Origin: Nitrosopumilaceae archaeon
Lineage (GTDB): Archaea > Thermoproteota > Nitrososphaeria > Nitrososphaerales > Nitrosopumilaceae
Assembly (NCBI GenBank): GCA_035631875.1
Contig: DASQHX010000007.1
Coordinates: 1-55,688 of the forward strand
DNA: 55,688 nucleotides
Reading direction: 5' to 3'
Shown: positions 42,727 through 50,655 of the stretch, one piece after another
Layout of the letters: each line of letters opens with the position of its first letter
Position numbering within the stretch: the stretch's first letter is position 1
Program-made: the position numbers and the translations under genes
Notes under the pieces: generated by a model
Seen by the model: only the letters and a program-made list of their open reading frames with translations
What the model was told of the DNA's origin: nothing
Database searches by the model: none

Positions 42727-43929
42727 TTACTCTTTTATTTTATAATCAAAAAGTTTGCTAACTGTTTTTAACAATTCAGAGTCGCCTTGCTCTGTTGCTT
42801 TTCTTAGATTGTTCATTGGAGTAGATATTATACCTTCTACTATCGCTAGAGTGAGTTGATCAATTATTCGTATTTTTTGCTCATCAGTTTCTCCAAGCAT
42901 CTGTAATGCCTTTTTGAGTTCCTTCAGTCTCACTTGATCAATGTCTTTGAAGACATTCTTTACTACTGGTTCTACTTCCAATCTCTTCATTACCGCCTCT
43001 ACAATTGGGATCTCTTCGTTAATTATTTTTTCGGCTGATGAGACTATACCTATCCTGGTTCGCATGTTTTTGTCTACCATTTCTGCAATCTGGTCAAGAT
43101 TCATCATCTTTATTCTCTTTATTGAAGAAACTCTTTCATCTACTGTTCTTGGATTTGATAAATCCATGATCATCATACCTGTCTTTTTCGAATCCATTGC
43201 TTCCTTTATTCTATCATATGTTACAAGAAAATATGGTGCGACCGTTGCCACAAATAATACATCAACTTTGTTAAAGTTTGAAATTGCGTTTTCAAACTTG
43301 ATTGGATTTCCTCCAGCTGTTTCTGCAAACGATTGTGCTCTATCATATGTCCTGCTTGTTACAAAAAATTCAATATTTCTTTTTTTAAGAGATTTTGCAA
43401 CAAGGCTAGCTGCTTCTCCAGTTCCAATAAGTAAGATATGTTTTGATTTTAGATCATCAATATTTTCTTCGGCTAGTTTGACTGCCATGGAACCTATCGA
43501 TATACTTCCACGACCAATTCCTGTAGAATGTCTTACGCGGGAACCAACACGGATTGCCTTCTCAAAAAGTGTGTTAAGATTATTTCCTGAAGCCTTTAGT
43601 TCTCGTGCAGTTGTAATGGACTCTTTTATTTGTCCCAGTATCTGCTCTTCTCCAACAACAAGCGAATCAAGTCCAGATGTTAATTTTAAAAGATGCTCAA
43701 AGACATCTATTCCTTCACTTATCTCCAAGTTTTCCTTGAATGTGTTTTCTTCAAGGCCTGCTACAGATGCCCATGTCTTTTTTATTCTTTCAATATCTTT
43801 TTCATTTCCTACCCCAAATAGTTCTACACGGTTACATGTTTGTAGTATTACACATTCTTGCAAACCAGAATATTCCAGAAATGAGGAATATGCATAATCC
43901 ACATCTCTAAAGGTAAATCTCTCAAGCAT
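42727..43929 (-). CDS. hemA: Glutamyl-tRNA reductase (start codon probably further upstream)
   Basis: 400 residues from the ATG at 43929. The catalytic TCNRVEL motif, GEEQILGQIKES and GTGEAASLVAKSLKK, the NADP site, are in place. The enzyme reduces glutamyl-tRNA to glutamate-semialdehyde, the first step of tetrapyrrole synthesis. Family proteins usually begin about a dozen residues earlier with a strand like INARVTF...PIH. That sequence is present in frame at 43930-43968 but has no ATG, GTG or TTG; see findings. The C-terminal dimerisation helix is intact. Confidence 0.92.
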   Translation of the reverse strand: MLERFTFRDVDYAYSSFLEYSGLQECVILQTCNRVELFGVGNEKDIERIKKTWASVAGLEENTFKENLEISEGIDVFEHLLKLTSGLDSLVVGEEQILGQIKESITTARELKASGNNLNTLFEKAIRVGSRVRHSTGIGRGSISIGSMAVKLAEENIDDLKSKHILLIGTGEAASLVAKSLKKRNIEFFVTSRTYDRAQSFAETAGGNPIKFENAISNFNKVDVLFVATVAPYFLVTYDRIKEAMDSKKTGMMIMDLSNPRTVDERVSSIKRIKMMNLDQIAEMVDKNMRTRIGIVSSAEKIINEEIPIVEAVMKRLEVEPVVKNVFKDIDQVRLKELKKALQMLGETDEQKIRIIDQLTLAIVEGIISTPMNNLRKATEQGDSELLKTVSKLFDYKIKE

Positions 43930-43976
43930 GTGAATTGGAGATTTATGGAACGTGACTCTAGCGTTAATGATATTAC

Positions 43977-44630
43977 TTATTTCAGATCACCTAGCATTTT
44001 CATTACCCTCATCTTTGCATTTTTAAAATTTCCTTCTTTTATTAACTGTTTAACACGATTGTCACTCATAACACTATAGAGAAACTTTTTTCTCTCCGGA
44101 AAGGTCCCCAGTTTGGTTTTTACTGCATTTCGTGCGAAGTCTTGTAGTTTTATCTGATAAATGTCATCTTTTTTAATTATTTTTTTAAACACTCTTTCTG
44201 CTTGCATTCGTATCTTTCTTGCCATAGCTGGACTTCTTCCTCCAGTTGAGACTGCTATCTGCACAGTATCTTCTATGTTTATGACAGAACCAAAGGCAAA
44301 ATCACTTACTGTGGGATCATCAGCTGCATAAGCATAACATCTCATCTTTTTTGCTTGTTCAACAATTTTTCTGTTTAATTCCCTATCATCAGTTGTTGCC
44401 ATCACCATAAATGGTTTGTATTTTTTTAAAAAATTAGCATTTTGTAATTTTATTTTTTTAAAAGTGATCTTCTTTTGTTTAACATATCTTTCTATTTCCT
44501 TATTGGTTTTATCACTAATAACCAAAATTTTGCAATCTTGGGTCAGTAATGCATTAACCTTTTTGAGCCCCTCGTTACCTCCCCCTATAACTAGCACCAA
44601 ATTTCCTTTTAGGTTTAGATCAACTATCAA
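43977..44630 (-). CDS. Precorrin-2 dehydrogenase / sirohydrochlorin ferrochelatase (Met8/CysG-N type)
   Basis: 217 residues. The Rossmann NAD motif VIGGGNEGLKK is at 14-24, and the middle shows MATTDDRELNRKIVEQAK and DDPTVSDFAFGS, typical of the siroheme-synthase N-terminal domain. SRGGRSPAMARKIR-like residues follow (STGGRSPAMARK). It oxidises precorrin-2 and inserts iron to give siroheme. It is first in the hemA-hemB direction and divergent from the siroheme decarboxylase gene, so both lead into the alternative heme route. Confidence 0.9.
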   Translation of the reverse strand: MIVDLNLKGNLVLVIGGGNEGLKKVNALLTQDCKILVISDKTNKEIERYVKQKKITFKKIKLQNANFLKKYKPFMVMATTDDRELNRKIVEQAKKMRCYAYAADDPTVSDFAFGSVINIEDTVQIAVSTGGRSPAMARKIRMQAERVFKKIIKKDDIYQIKLQDFARNAVKTKLGTFPERKKFLYSVMSDNRVKQLIKEGNFKNAKMRVMKMLGDLK

Positions 44631-44693
44631 TGATTTTGGATCGACGTCGCATGTTATTTATAGATTACATGAGAATCTTGGTAACGTTTTTAA

Positions 44694-45734
44694 TTGAATA
44701 AATCACCGATCCTGATATCCATGGATAAACTCGATAAAGAGATCTTAAATGAAATCCAATGGACATTTCCATTAATTCCTAAACCGTATCCACAAATCGC
44801 TAAAAAATTCGAATTAACAGATGAGCAGCTAATTCATCGACTACAGGATATGAAAAAAAGTGGAGTGATTAGACAGATGAGCGCTATCTTTGATACACGA
44901 AAGCTAGGTTACAAGAGTGCACTAGTTGCAATGGCAATAGAACCAGAAAAACTAGATCATGTTGCAAACCAAGTCAACAAGCATCCAGGTGTTAGTCACA
45001 ATTATGAAAGAAATCATGAGTACAATCTTTGGTTTACACTTGCAGTTCCTCCAGGTTCTGATCTGAAAACGGAGATTGACAAGTTTTCAAAACTACCCGG
45101 CATAAAAAAGACTAGACTTCTTCCAACGATAAAGCTTTTCAAGATTGGAGTAAAGCTAGACATGGTAGACGAGAAAAAGGCTGATGTCAAGCCAACTGAA
45201 GAAAAGAAAAAAATTCTTGAGGTAAAATTTGTTGCCACAGAAGAAGACAAAAAATACATACGTGAGCTGCAAAAAGATTTAGAACTTGTAGAAAGACCAT
45301 TTTTGAAATCTGCCCAAAATTTGGGCATAACAGAAGAACAGCTACTTGAAAAAGCAAAATACTATGAAGAAATTGGAGTCATGCGTAGATTTGCCGCCAT
45401 TCTCAGACATAGGGAAGCAGGATTTGTGGCAAACGGTATGATAGTATGGAAAGTACCACCAGAAAGAATTGAGGAGGTAGGTGCAAAACTAGGCGCATTT
45501 CCACAGATAAGTCATTGTTATGAGAGACCAGTATACCAAGACTGGCCGTACAACGTATTTTCCATGGTGCATTGCAAGTCGTTTGATGATGCAGAAATAG
45601 TTGCAAAAGAAATTCAAAAGCACGTAGGTGTTGCCGAATACAAGATCCTTTTTAGCTCACGAGAATTCAAAAAGACAAGAGTGGAATATTTCGTAGAACA
45701 CGAATTCAAGATAGAAGATCCCATCACAGCATAG
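44694..45734 (+). CDS. Siroheme decarboxylase, AhbA-AhbB fused
   Basis: 346 residues from a TTG at 44694; the ATG at 44721 is an alternative. The protein is two copies of one unit, each a winged helix-turn-helix plus an AsnC-like domain (residues 10-155 and 175-340). The repeats share I-R-R/M-x-A-I-x-D/L-R and a conserved His-containing HNYERNHEYNLWFT / HCYERPVYQDWPYNVF block. In other organisms AhbA and AhbB are separate subunits that decarboxylate siroheme to didecarboxysiroheme in the alternative heme pathway. The order with hemA, hemB and precorrin-2 dehydrogenase supports this over a DNA regulator. Confidence 0.88.
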   Translation: MNKSPILISMDKLDKEILNEIQWTFPLIPKPYPQIAKKFELTDEQLIHRLQDMKKSGVIRQMSAIFDTRKLGYKSALVAMAIEPEKLDHVANQVNKHPGVSHNYERNHEYNLWFTLAVPPGSDLKTEIDKFSKLPGIKKTRLLPTIKLFKIGVKLDMVDEKKADVKPTEEKKKILEVKFVATEEDKKYIRELQKDLELVERPFLKSAQNLGITEEQLLEKAKYYEEIGVMRRFAAILRHREAGFVANGMIVWKVPPERIEEVGAKLGAFPQISHCYERPVYQDWPYNVFSMVHCKSFDDAEIVAKEIQKHVGVAEYKILFSSREFKKTRVEYFVEHEFKIEDPITA

Positions 45735-45752
45735 ATCAGATCAAAAGGATTC

Positions 45753-46079
45753 CTAACTCATTATTTCTATTTGTTGCAGAGACATTGTATTTAGCGTTAT
45801 TTTTATCGAGTTTACCTTACTTTTATACATAAAGTATTTTTTACCAGATTCATTTGTTGCACCTGAAACTCGCAAAAACCCATATTTGTTCAATTTTCGT
45901 ACCCATCGGTATACTTGAGTTAGTGGAATTTTAGTAGATGAACTAATTTCAAGTACAGATTTTGATGCGCCTGCTGTTGTTTCAAGTATGTCCATGGCTT
46001 GTCCATTTGCCATAGTCTTCAAAATTGTGTCTTTTACTGTTTTTTCTAAAATGTATCTGCCAAGTAACAGTACTTGCAC
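45753..46079 (-). CDS. Winged-helix transcriptional regulator
   Basis: 108 residues from a GTG at 46079, which lies about 24 bases downstream of the TATA box (46099-46106). The ATG at 46088 is only about 15 bases from it. The winged helix is SVLEISSSTKIPLTQVYRWVRKLNKYGFLRV, ArsR/MarR-like, followed by a short wing. There is no ligand domain. A pair of TGCAAACA direct repeats just upstream of its promoter could be its own operator. Confidence 0.65.
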   Translation of the reverse strand: MQVLLLGRYILEKTVKDTILKTMANGQAMDILETTAGASKSVLEISSSTKIPLTQVYRWVRKLNKYGFLRVSGATNESGKKYFMYKSKVNSIKITLNTMSLQQIEIMS

Positions 46080-46122
46080 AGGTATCATATTTTTTGGTTA
46101 AATATAACAAAATTGATTACAG

Positions 46123-46140
46123 TGCAAACAAATGCAAACA
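46123..46140 (-). promoter_or_regulatory. Direct repeats of TGCAAACA upstream of the winged-helix gene
   Basis: TGCAAACA occurs at 46123-46130 and 46133-46140, a 10-base period (one helical turn). On the minus strand it lies just upstream of the TATA box (46099-46106), where activators or repressors act in archaea. Confidence 0.35.
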
Positions 46141-46153
46141 TCTCTGGTTTGAT

Positions 46154-46684
46154 TTATTCAATAAATTTGAATGAAATCATTCTAGCATTATATTCAAAAT
46201 TTATATTCTTATCTAAAACTTCTCTAAAAATTAATTCTAATACTGTCTTGTGGTATAATGACCAGTTCTCACCAAGATCATGTTTTAGAATTATAGTATG
46301 AGTGTCATTTTTGACATTGTGATTTATTTCAATAGATGAAGCTTTCATTCTTACTTCAAACCATGAAAGAAATGATTCTAAATCTATATCACCTTTCATA
46401 AATAATGCAATATCTCGTACGACGTTTTTTCCTATACGGATAGCCATATCTGTTACTTCATCTTTTTTCATTTTTCCAAAAAGCTCTATGACTATAGGTT
46501 TGGCAATTGGAATCATTCCAACCTTGGATTCAAACATGTCCCATTCTACGTATCGCTTGAAAATTTGGTTCACAAAAGTATTAAGACTGGTTTCTTTATG
46601 CTCTGACTCTGTACGTAGCTTATTGAGAACATCTTCATCAATCCTAAATGTCATTGTAGCAGTTTTTTTGGAAGTGACAACCAT
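46154..46684 (-). CDS. Ribbon-helix-helix DNA-binding protein with unknown C-terminal domain
   Basis: 176 residues from an ATG with a TATA box (46709-46718) centred 28 bases upstream. Residues 8-50 look like a CopG/Arc-type ribbon-helix-helix (TATMTFRIDEDVLNKLR, then TSLNTFVNQIFKRYVEW). The remaining 125 residues are an alpha/beta domain I do not recognise, perhaps a sensor. No toxin gene is next to it, so it does not look like an antitoxin. Confidence 0.72.
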   Translation of the reverse strand: MVVTSKKTATMTFRIDEDVLNKLRTESEHKETSLNTFVNQIFKRYVEWDMFESKVGMIPIAKPIVIELFGKMKKDEVTDMAIRIGKNVVRDIALFMKGDIDLESFLSWFEVRMKASSIEINHNVKNDTHTIILKHDLGENWSLYHKTVLELIFREVLDKNINFEYNARMISFKFIE

Positions 46685-46718
46685 AGTAATTACAATTATT
46701 TTTACAGATAATATAACA

Positions 46719-47717
46719 TTATGCAGTTTGTGCTGATGCCTTTAATTCGTATGCAGGCCATCGACTAAACAATGTGGTTATCTCATTTACATCAGATGAG
46801 CCAAGATACTTTCCATCGGCCATTTGAGCGAACATCAATATCTCTTCTTCATCTACTATTGTTGGGAGTACAGATGAAACGGCATTTTGTGACAAGATAA
46901 ACTTTATTGCAAGTTCGGTTATGTTAAGGCCATTTCTTTTTGCAACTGGCATTAGCTGGTCTACTTTTTTTAATGATTCTTTTATCCAGTCTCCACTTCT
47001 AACTGACCTGTGGTCTTTTTCACTTACCTTTGTGTCAGCGTTTACCTTGCCAGTCAGGATTCCTGATGCGTCAGGAACTCTGACAAGTATTCCAACATCA
47101 TATTGTTGTGCATGCTCAATTAGCTTGTTTCCAGGATTTTGTTCCAGAATGTTGTATACTGTTTGTACTGCTGTGGTGTTTCTTTTTTCCATAGCTTCAA
47201 TTCCCTCTTGAGCCCACCCTATTGCAGGACCTAAAGCTACTTGATAGCTCTTGATCTTACCTTCTTTGATTTTTTTGTCTAGTGATTCAAAGATCACGTC
47301 ATCTCGTATTGTATTGATTTTTGGATTGTGTAAACCATAAACATCTACATAATCAGTTTGTAATCTTTCTAGACTTTTTTGTAATGCAAAATCAGTAAAT
47401 TCAGGAGTAAACTTTTGAGGAAGTTCTTTGTGTCCAATTTGTTCGTTGCTGTATATGTCATATCCATATTTTGTGGAAATCACTATATCATTTCTCATTC
47501 CAGAAAAGACTTCACCTATGAGTTTCTCGCTTTTTCCTCTACCGTAAATATCTCCACTTTCAAAATAATTAATTCCAACATCATATGCTTTCTTTAACAA
47601 TCTTTTTGCTTCATCGTCTTCAATTTTCTTTCCCCACCAATCAAGACCCAACGTCCACGCTCCAAATCCTATCTCGGAAACCTTAATCCCACTTTTACCA
47701 AGGGTTCTGTATTTCAA
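46719..47717 (-). CDS. Aldo-keto reductase
   Basis: 332 residues. The AKR TIM-barrel signatures are present: GFGAWTLG, the catalytic Asp/Tyr block NYFESGDIYGRGKSEKLIGE, STKYGYD with the active Lys, and YVDVYGLHNP. It reduces carbonyls with NADPH; the substrate is unspecified. Its ATG overlaps the stop of the DUF1802 gene by four bases, making it the third gene of the Cld-like operon. Length and motifs are normal. Confidence 0.9.
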   Translation of the reverse strand: MKYRTLGKSGIKVSEIGFGAWTLGLDWWGKKIEDDEAKRLLKKAYDVGINYFESGDIYGRGKSEKLIGEVFSGMRNDIVISTKYGYDIYSNEQIGHKELPQKFTPEFTDFALQKSLERLQTDYVDVYGLHNPKINTIRDDVIFESLDKKIKEGKIKSYQVALGPAIGWAQEGIEAMEKRNTTAVQTVYNILEQNPGNKLIEHAQQYDVGILVRVPDASGILTGKVNADTKVSEKDHRSVRSGDWIKESLKKVDQLMPVAKRNGLNITELAIKFILSQNAVSSVLPTIVDEEEILMFAQMADGKYLGSSDVNEITTLFSRWPAYELKASAQTA

Positions 47718-48262
47718 TTTACAATCCTCCTAAACTCTGAGAGTTTTTGTTGAATCTCTGTTTCACTTAAAACCGATTTTCCAGATTCTGAATTTACATT
47801 TAATTCTATCCAAGATTTACAACCGTGATAATCTGGAAGAGTAGGTACCTCAATTGGATTTATCTTGAATACTTTGAGAAACATAACTTTCATGGGTTTT
47901 TCAGGCATCCAATTCATCCTTTCCACAACATAGGAATCACTTAGGATATGAAATGAAGACAGTTCCTCAATTTTTTCCATTGAATCCAAGTCTTTCTCTT
48001 CTACAACCTCGGCAAAAGATGTAATTTGGTTGGTTCCCTCTTTTGGTTTGTTTTCTCTTACATCTGATAGATATCCATAATATTGTGATTTGAGTGAGGC
48101 ATTGTCTTGATGTTCATATGTAGGAAAGAGAAGAAATTTTTTTGATTCCATATTAAAACCAGAAGCTGTCTCAAGTATACCACCCTTCCTTAGAAGAATC
48201 ATCTGGTTGCCATTTTCTAGGGCTTTGACAACAGTTGCCCATTCTTTTAATGCCTTCATCAT
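47714..48262 (-). CDS. DUF1802 family protein
   Basis: 182 residues from the ATG at 48262, which overlaps the Cld-like gene stop (ATGA); a longer reading up to 48304 is less likely. The opening MKALKEWATVVKALENGNQMILLRKGGI and the following FLLFPTYEHQ are DUF1802 features. The family function is unknown; the sequence is an alpha/beta protein without Cys or membrane segments. Tight coupling on both sides suggests a shared job with the heme protein and the reductase. Confidence 0.8.
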   Translation of the reverse strand: MMKALKEWATVVKALENGNQMILLRKGGILETASGFNMESKKFLLFPTYEHQDNASLKSQYYGYLSDVRENKPKEGTNQITSFAEVVEEKDLDSMEKIEELSSFHILSDSYVVERMNWMPEKPMKVMFLKVFKINPIEVPTLPDYHGCKSWIELNVNSESGKSVLSETEIQQKLSEFRRIVN

Positions 48263-48930
48263 CCAAGACTCTTTATCAGTGAAATTACATCTTTTTTTAC
48301 GCAAACAATCATAGGCGTATCAACTTTGATGTATGCGCTGACTCGTGTTTCTCTTAGGTCCATGATCAGATCCTGAAATGCATGTAGATCATCTGTTTCA
48401 AAAGCTAGCATAAAGTCTTCATCATGAATTCCAAAAGAATAGGTAGTGTTTAGAGTGACTTGTGGATACTTTTGCCCAACCTGGATGTGTTCTGCCATCA
48501 GATCTTTTCTTTTTTCAAGTGGTAAGAGATACCATTCTCGTGTTTTAACAAAAGGGTATACTATTACGTATTTTTTTTGCTCTTCACCACCAAGCCAGCC
48601 TCGAGCTCCAGATGTTTTTGCATAAAGAGATGGCCTAGTACTGGAAAGATACACATGTGTCGGATTGATATATTTCCCAAATACAGTCAGATATAATTTT
48701 GAGACGACATCTTGAATTTGTTCTACAGATTCAGCAGCAAACCAGAACAAAAATTCTGCATCATCTCTTAGACCCAAAGTCGAATACGATCTGAATTGGA
48801 TGCCAGAATGATTGATTATGTTTTCTACCTCCTTTGCAGATTCTTCCTTTGCCATATCTGCCATCCATCTCCATTTTGGATCCACTTTAAAAAATGAGAA
48901 ATTGAAAAAACGTCGCTTTTCTTCTTCCAT
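48259..48930 (-). CDS. Chlorite dismutase-like / HemQ-type heme protein
   Basis: 223 residues from the ATG at 48930, chosen by a TATA-like ATTAAATAAGG 26 bases upstream. The core blocks are TREWYLLPLEKRKDLMAEH, in which the last His is the likely heme ligand, and NTTYSFGIHDEDFMLAFETDD, typical of the Cld/HemQ superfamily. Members decompose chlorite or decarboxylate coproheme; the length and WYLLP context are closer to HemQ. The role in a heme-b or nitrogen-oxide pathway is inference. First gene of a three-gene operon. Confidence 0.85.
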   Translation of the reverse strand: MEEEKRRFFNFSFFKVDPKWRWMADMAKEESAKEVENIINHSGIQFRSYSTLGLRDDAEFLFWFAAESVEQIQDVVSKLYLTVFGKYINPTHVYLSSTRPSLYAKTSGARGWLGGEEQKKYVIVYPFVKTREWYLLPLEKRKDLMAEHIQVGQKYPQVTLNTTYSFGIHDEDFMLAFETDDLHAFQDLIMDLRETRVSAYIKVDTPMIVCVKKDVISLIKSLG

Positions 48931-49016
48931 AATGGTCAATCCATTACAACCTTATTTAATAATATACAATAAGGAATGGAACAGTCTAGAAAAGAAAATA
49001 AAGATTTTAAGCCAAA

Positions 49017-49283
49017 CTATTTCTCAGAATACCCTTTGAGTTTACTCTTTGCCATCCCTTTAAGATGATTTATCTCTGCTTCTGCTTTCTCTTTGGCTTT
49101 CATTACCTTTTCTTCTATAGATGGGTCTTTGGCAACTTTGACATTGATTTTATAAAAATTGTCCCCATTTGTCATTGATTTCTCGTGAGATGTATTAATT
49201 GCAAAGGCAGGATTTGTTAACGAATGACTTGCCATGCTAAATAGCAATACAAAAATTACAAGTCCTGCTAGTCTGAGATTCAT
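49017..49283 (-). CDS. Small exported helical protein
   Basis: 88 residues. A signal peptide (about 1-28, LVIFVLLFSMASHSLTNPAFA) is followed by a Lys/Glu-rich, mainly helical mature domain of about 60 residues. It has no Cys. It is probably secreted or loosely surface-bound. No family recognised. Confidence 0.6.
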   Translation of the reverse strand: MNLRLAGLVIFVLLFSMASHSLTNPAFAINTSHEKSMTNGDNFYKINVKVAKDPSIEEKVMKAKEKAEAEINHLKGMAKSKLKGYSEK

Positions 49284-49395
49284 TTTTCTGTAATCTTTTG
49301 TTTTAATCTATCAATTAATGCTAGTATGTCTTTTTCAGATATTACAAAACCACGTAGATTGAAAGTTTAATTAAACTGAGATTTATTACGAAAAT

Positions 49396-49704
49396 ATGCT
49401 ATTTGGAGTCTTTGCAGTTCACAGCCCTGAGTCATGTCCCTTAAACAATCAAAAAAGCAGAAGAATTTTTCTAGAAATTCAAAGCAAGCTAAAAGCAAAT
49501 GTAAAGAAATTCAACATAATCAAAATCATTGGCTTTTACATGTCCGTACTTGAACATGAATGGATTATAATTTTGGATGCTAAAAGTGCACATGACATAG
49601 AACAGCTTTGTATAGCTGTTGGTATTTCATCCATCAGTACAGTGAAAATTGTACCCATGAATGACTTTAGCGTTACATTAAAGAGATTACAATCTCAGAA
49701 ATAA
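49396..49704 (+). CDS. Unrecognised small cytoplasmic protein
   Basis: 102 residues. It opens with MLFGVFAVHSPESCPL and then alternates strands and helices (FNIIKIIGFYMSVLEHEWIIILDAKSAHDIEQL), suggesting a small ferredoxin-like alpha/beta fold such as GYD/DUF3303. A role is not evident. A gene for a 62-residue membrane protein follows 14 bases on. Confidence 0.55.
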   Translation: MLFGVFAVHSPESCPLNNQKSRRIFLEIQSKLKANVKKFNIIKIIGFYMSVLEHEWIIILDAKSAHDIEQLCIAVGISSISTVKIVPMNDFSVTLKRLQSQK

Positions 49705-49718
49705 GTTGCGAGTATGAC

Positions 49719-49907
49719 ATGGATGATAATGTAAGATCCATCATCATAGGTATTTCAGTATTAATTGTAGGTGTAATTTGTCTTGCATTGAGCATCATAA
49801 ACATATCAGAAGAACGATTTCAGTATTTAGGAATATTTGGTGCAGTTGGTACTGTTCTTGGTCTACTCATAACAATTCCTTCTGTTAAGAGTATTAAACA
49901 TGAATGA
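49719..49907 (+). CDS. Small two-helix membrane protein
   Basis: 62 residues with hydrophobic helices at about 7-26 and 34-52, joined by a short charged loop (ISEERFQ). The frame begins 14 bases after the preceding gene, so it may be co-transcribed. Function unknown. Confidence 0.55.
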   Translation: MDDNVRSIIIGISVLIVGVICLALSIINISEERFQYLGIFGAVGTVLGLLITIPSVKSIKHE

Positions 49908-49916
49908 TTTTTTTGC

Positions 49917-49976
49917 TCTAATTTGAGTTAGGACAGGAATAAATCAAAAATCACATCAAATTGGCTTCAAAAAATA
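49917..49976 (+). mobile_element. Transposase-tail relic A
   Basis: The DNA encodes, with a stop after GQE, FELGQE then IKNHIKLASKNN. This parallels the tail of relic C at 51191-51243 (LELGQNKIESLIKLASKN). It is a short, decayed copy with no start and no intact frame, and lies 74 bases before the first NitrOD5 gene. Confidence 0.55.
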
Positions 49977-50049
49977 ATAGTTGTTGTAATATCATATTAC
50001 ATGCCACTATTATTTTCACTTCAAAATATTTGACGATGAGATGGATTAG

Positions 50050-50337
50050 ATGGAACACGATTATGATATAGTAAGAAAGGCATTGGTGAGTTTGGTTGTT
50101 GAAAATGTCCTTTTTGAGATTGGAAAACCAGTCTATGAAAAGGTAATAGAGTCACTATACAAAGAATATCATTGTTATTTGCCTGATTGTTATGAACATC
50201 CTGAATATCTTAACGAAACACTCAAGCAATTATGCTACAATTCACATGATGTTATTGTAAAATCAATAAAAAAACAACTAGACGAGTTTTCTAATCACAA
50301 ACATATTGAAAGGTTTCTTTCAGTCATAGGCCAATAA
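50050..50337 (+). CDS. Stand-alone NitrOD5-domain protein (1)
   Basis: 95 residues, essentially one NitrOD5 domain (Nitrosopumilus output domain 5). The hallmark is YHCYLPDCYEHPEYLNETLKQL, whose two Cys are shared with the paralogue at 50656. NitrOD domains normally follow sensor domains in ammonia-oxidising archaea. Here the domain stands alone, so an adaptor or regulatory partner is likely. It lies between two relics of a transposase tail. Confidence 0.75.
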   Translation: MEHDYDIVRKALVSLVVENVLFEIGKPVYEKVIESLYKEYHCYLPDCYEHPEYLNETLKQLCYNSHDVIVKSIKKQLDEFSNHKHIERFLSVIGQ

Positions 50338-50385
50338 GCTCAAGCAAAGATTACAAGTTTTGGATAAAATGCATAAATCTCCATA

Positions 50386-50502
50386 ATGTATAGTCACAAT
50401 GTGAATTTGAGATCAATCATAGCGGTTGTTGTATTTGGAATTTTCTGTATATTTCTATATGGATTCCTTTCATCAGGACATAGCTTAGTGAAGCCACATT
50501 AA
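50386..50502 (+). CDS. 38-residue single-helix membrane micro-protein
   Basis: A frame from ATG 50386 (or GTG 50401) to TAA 50500-50502. A strong membrane helix (SIIAVVVFGIFCIFLYGFL) is flanked by short charged or polar ends, giving one spanning segment. The stop directly precedes transposase relic B. It is probably a real small membrane protein, although the frame might belong to relic sequence; support is modest. Confidence 0.45.
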   Translation: MYSHNVNLRSIIAVVVFGIFCIFLYGFLSSGHSLVKPH

Positions 50503-50504
50503 AT

Positions 50505-50573
50505 CCCATGGGATTAAATTAGATTCAGGACAGAATAAAATATAGAATTTGATTAATTTGGTAACTACATGCA
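50505..50573 (+). mobile_element. Transposase-tail relic B
   Basis: The translation GIKLDSGQNKI, stop, NLINLVTT is a second decayed copy of the transposase tail (compare GINLELGQNKIESLIKLAS at relic C). About 23 of 31 aligned bases match relic C in the best block, by eye. It is 83 bases before the second NitrOD5 gene. Confidence 0.55.
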
Positions 50574-50655
50574 AAATTAATTGTATTTATTGTGTATGAC
50601 ACATCGCATCTAATTAGGTTACATATCTTTTACAAACTAATGATAGATACGTCTA

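Noticed and set aside
42941-43897. 318-codon open frame on the plus strand
   Set aside because: It is the antisense shadow of hemA; no family likeness and a Ser/Phe/Ile-rich, non-protein-like composition.
49280-49366. Short frame encoding a LRGFVISEKDILALIDRL-like segment before the small exported gene
   Set aside because: It overlaps the next gene like an operon partner but has no ATG, GTG or TTG, so it was not called; a lost start or a decayed gene is possible.
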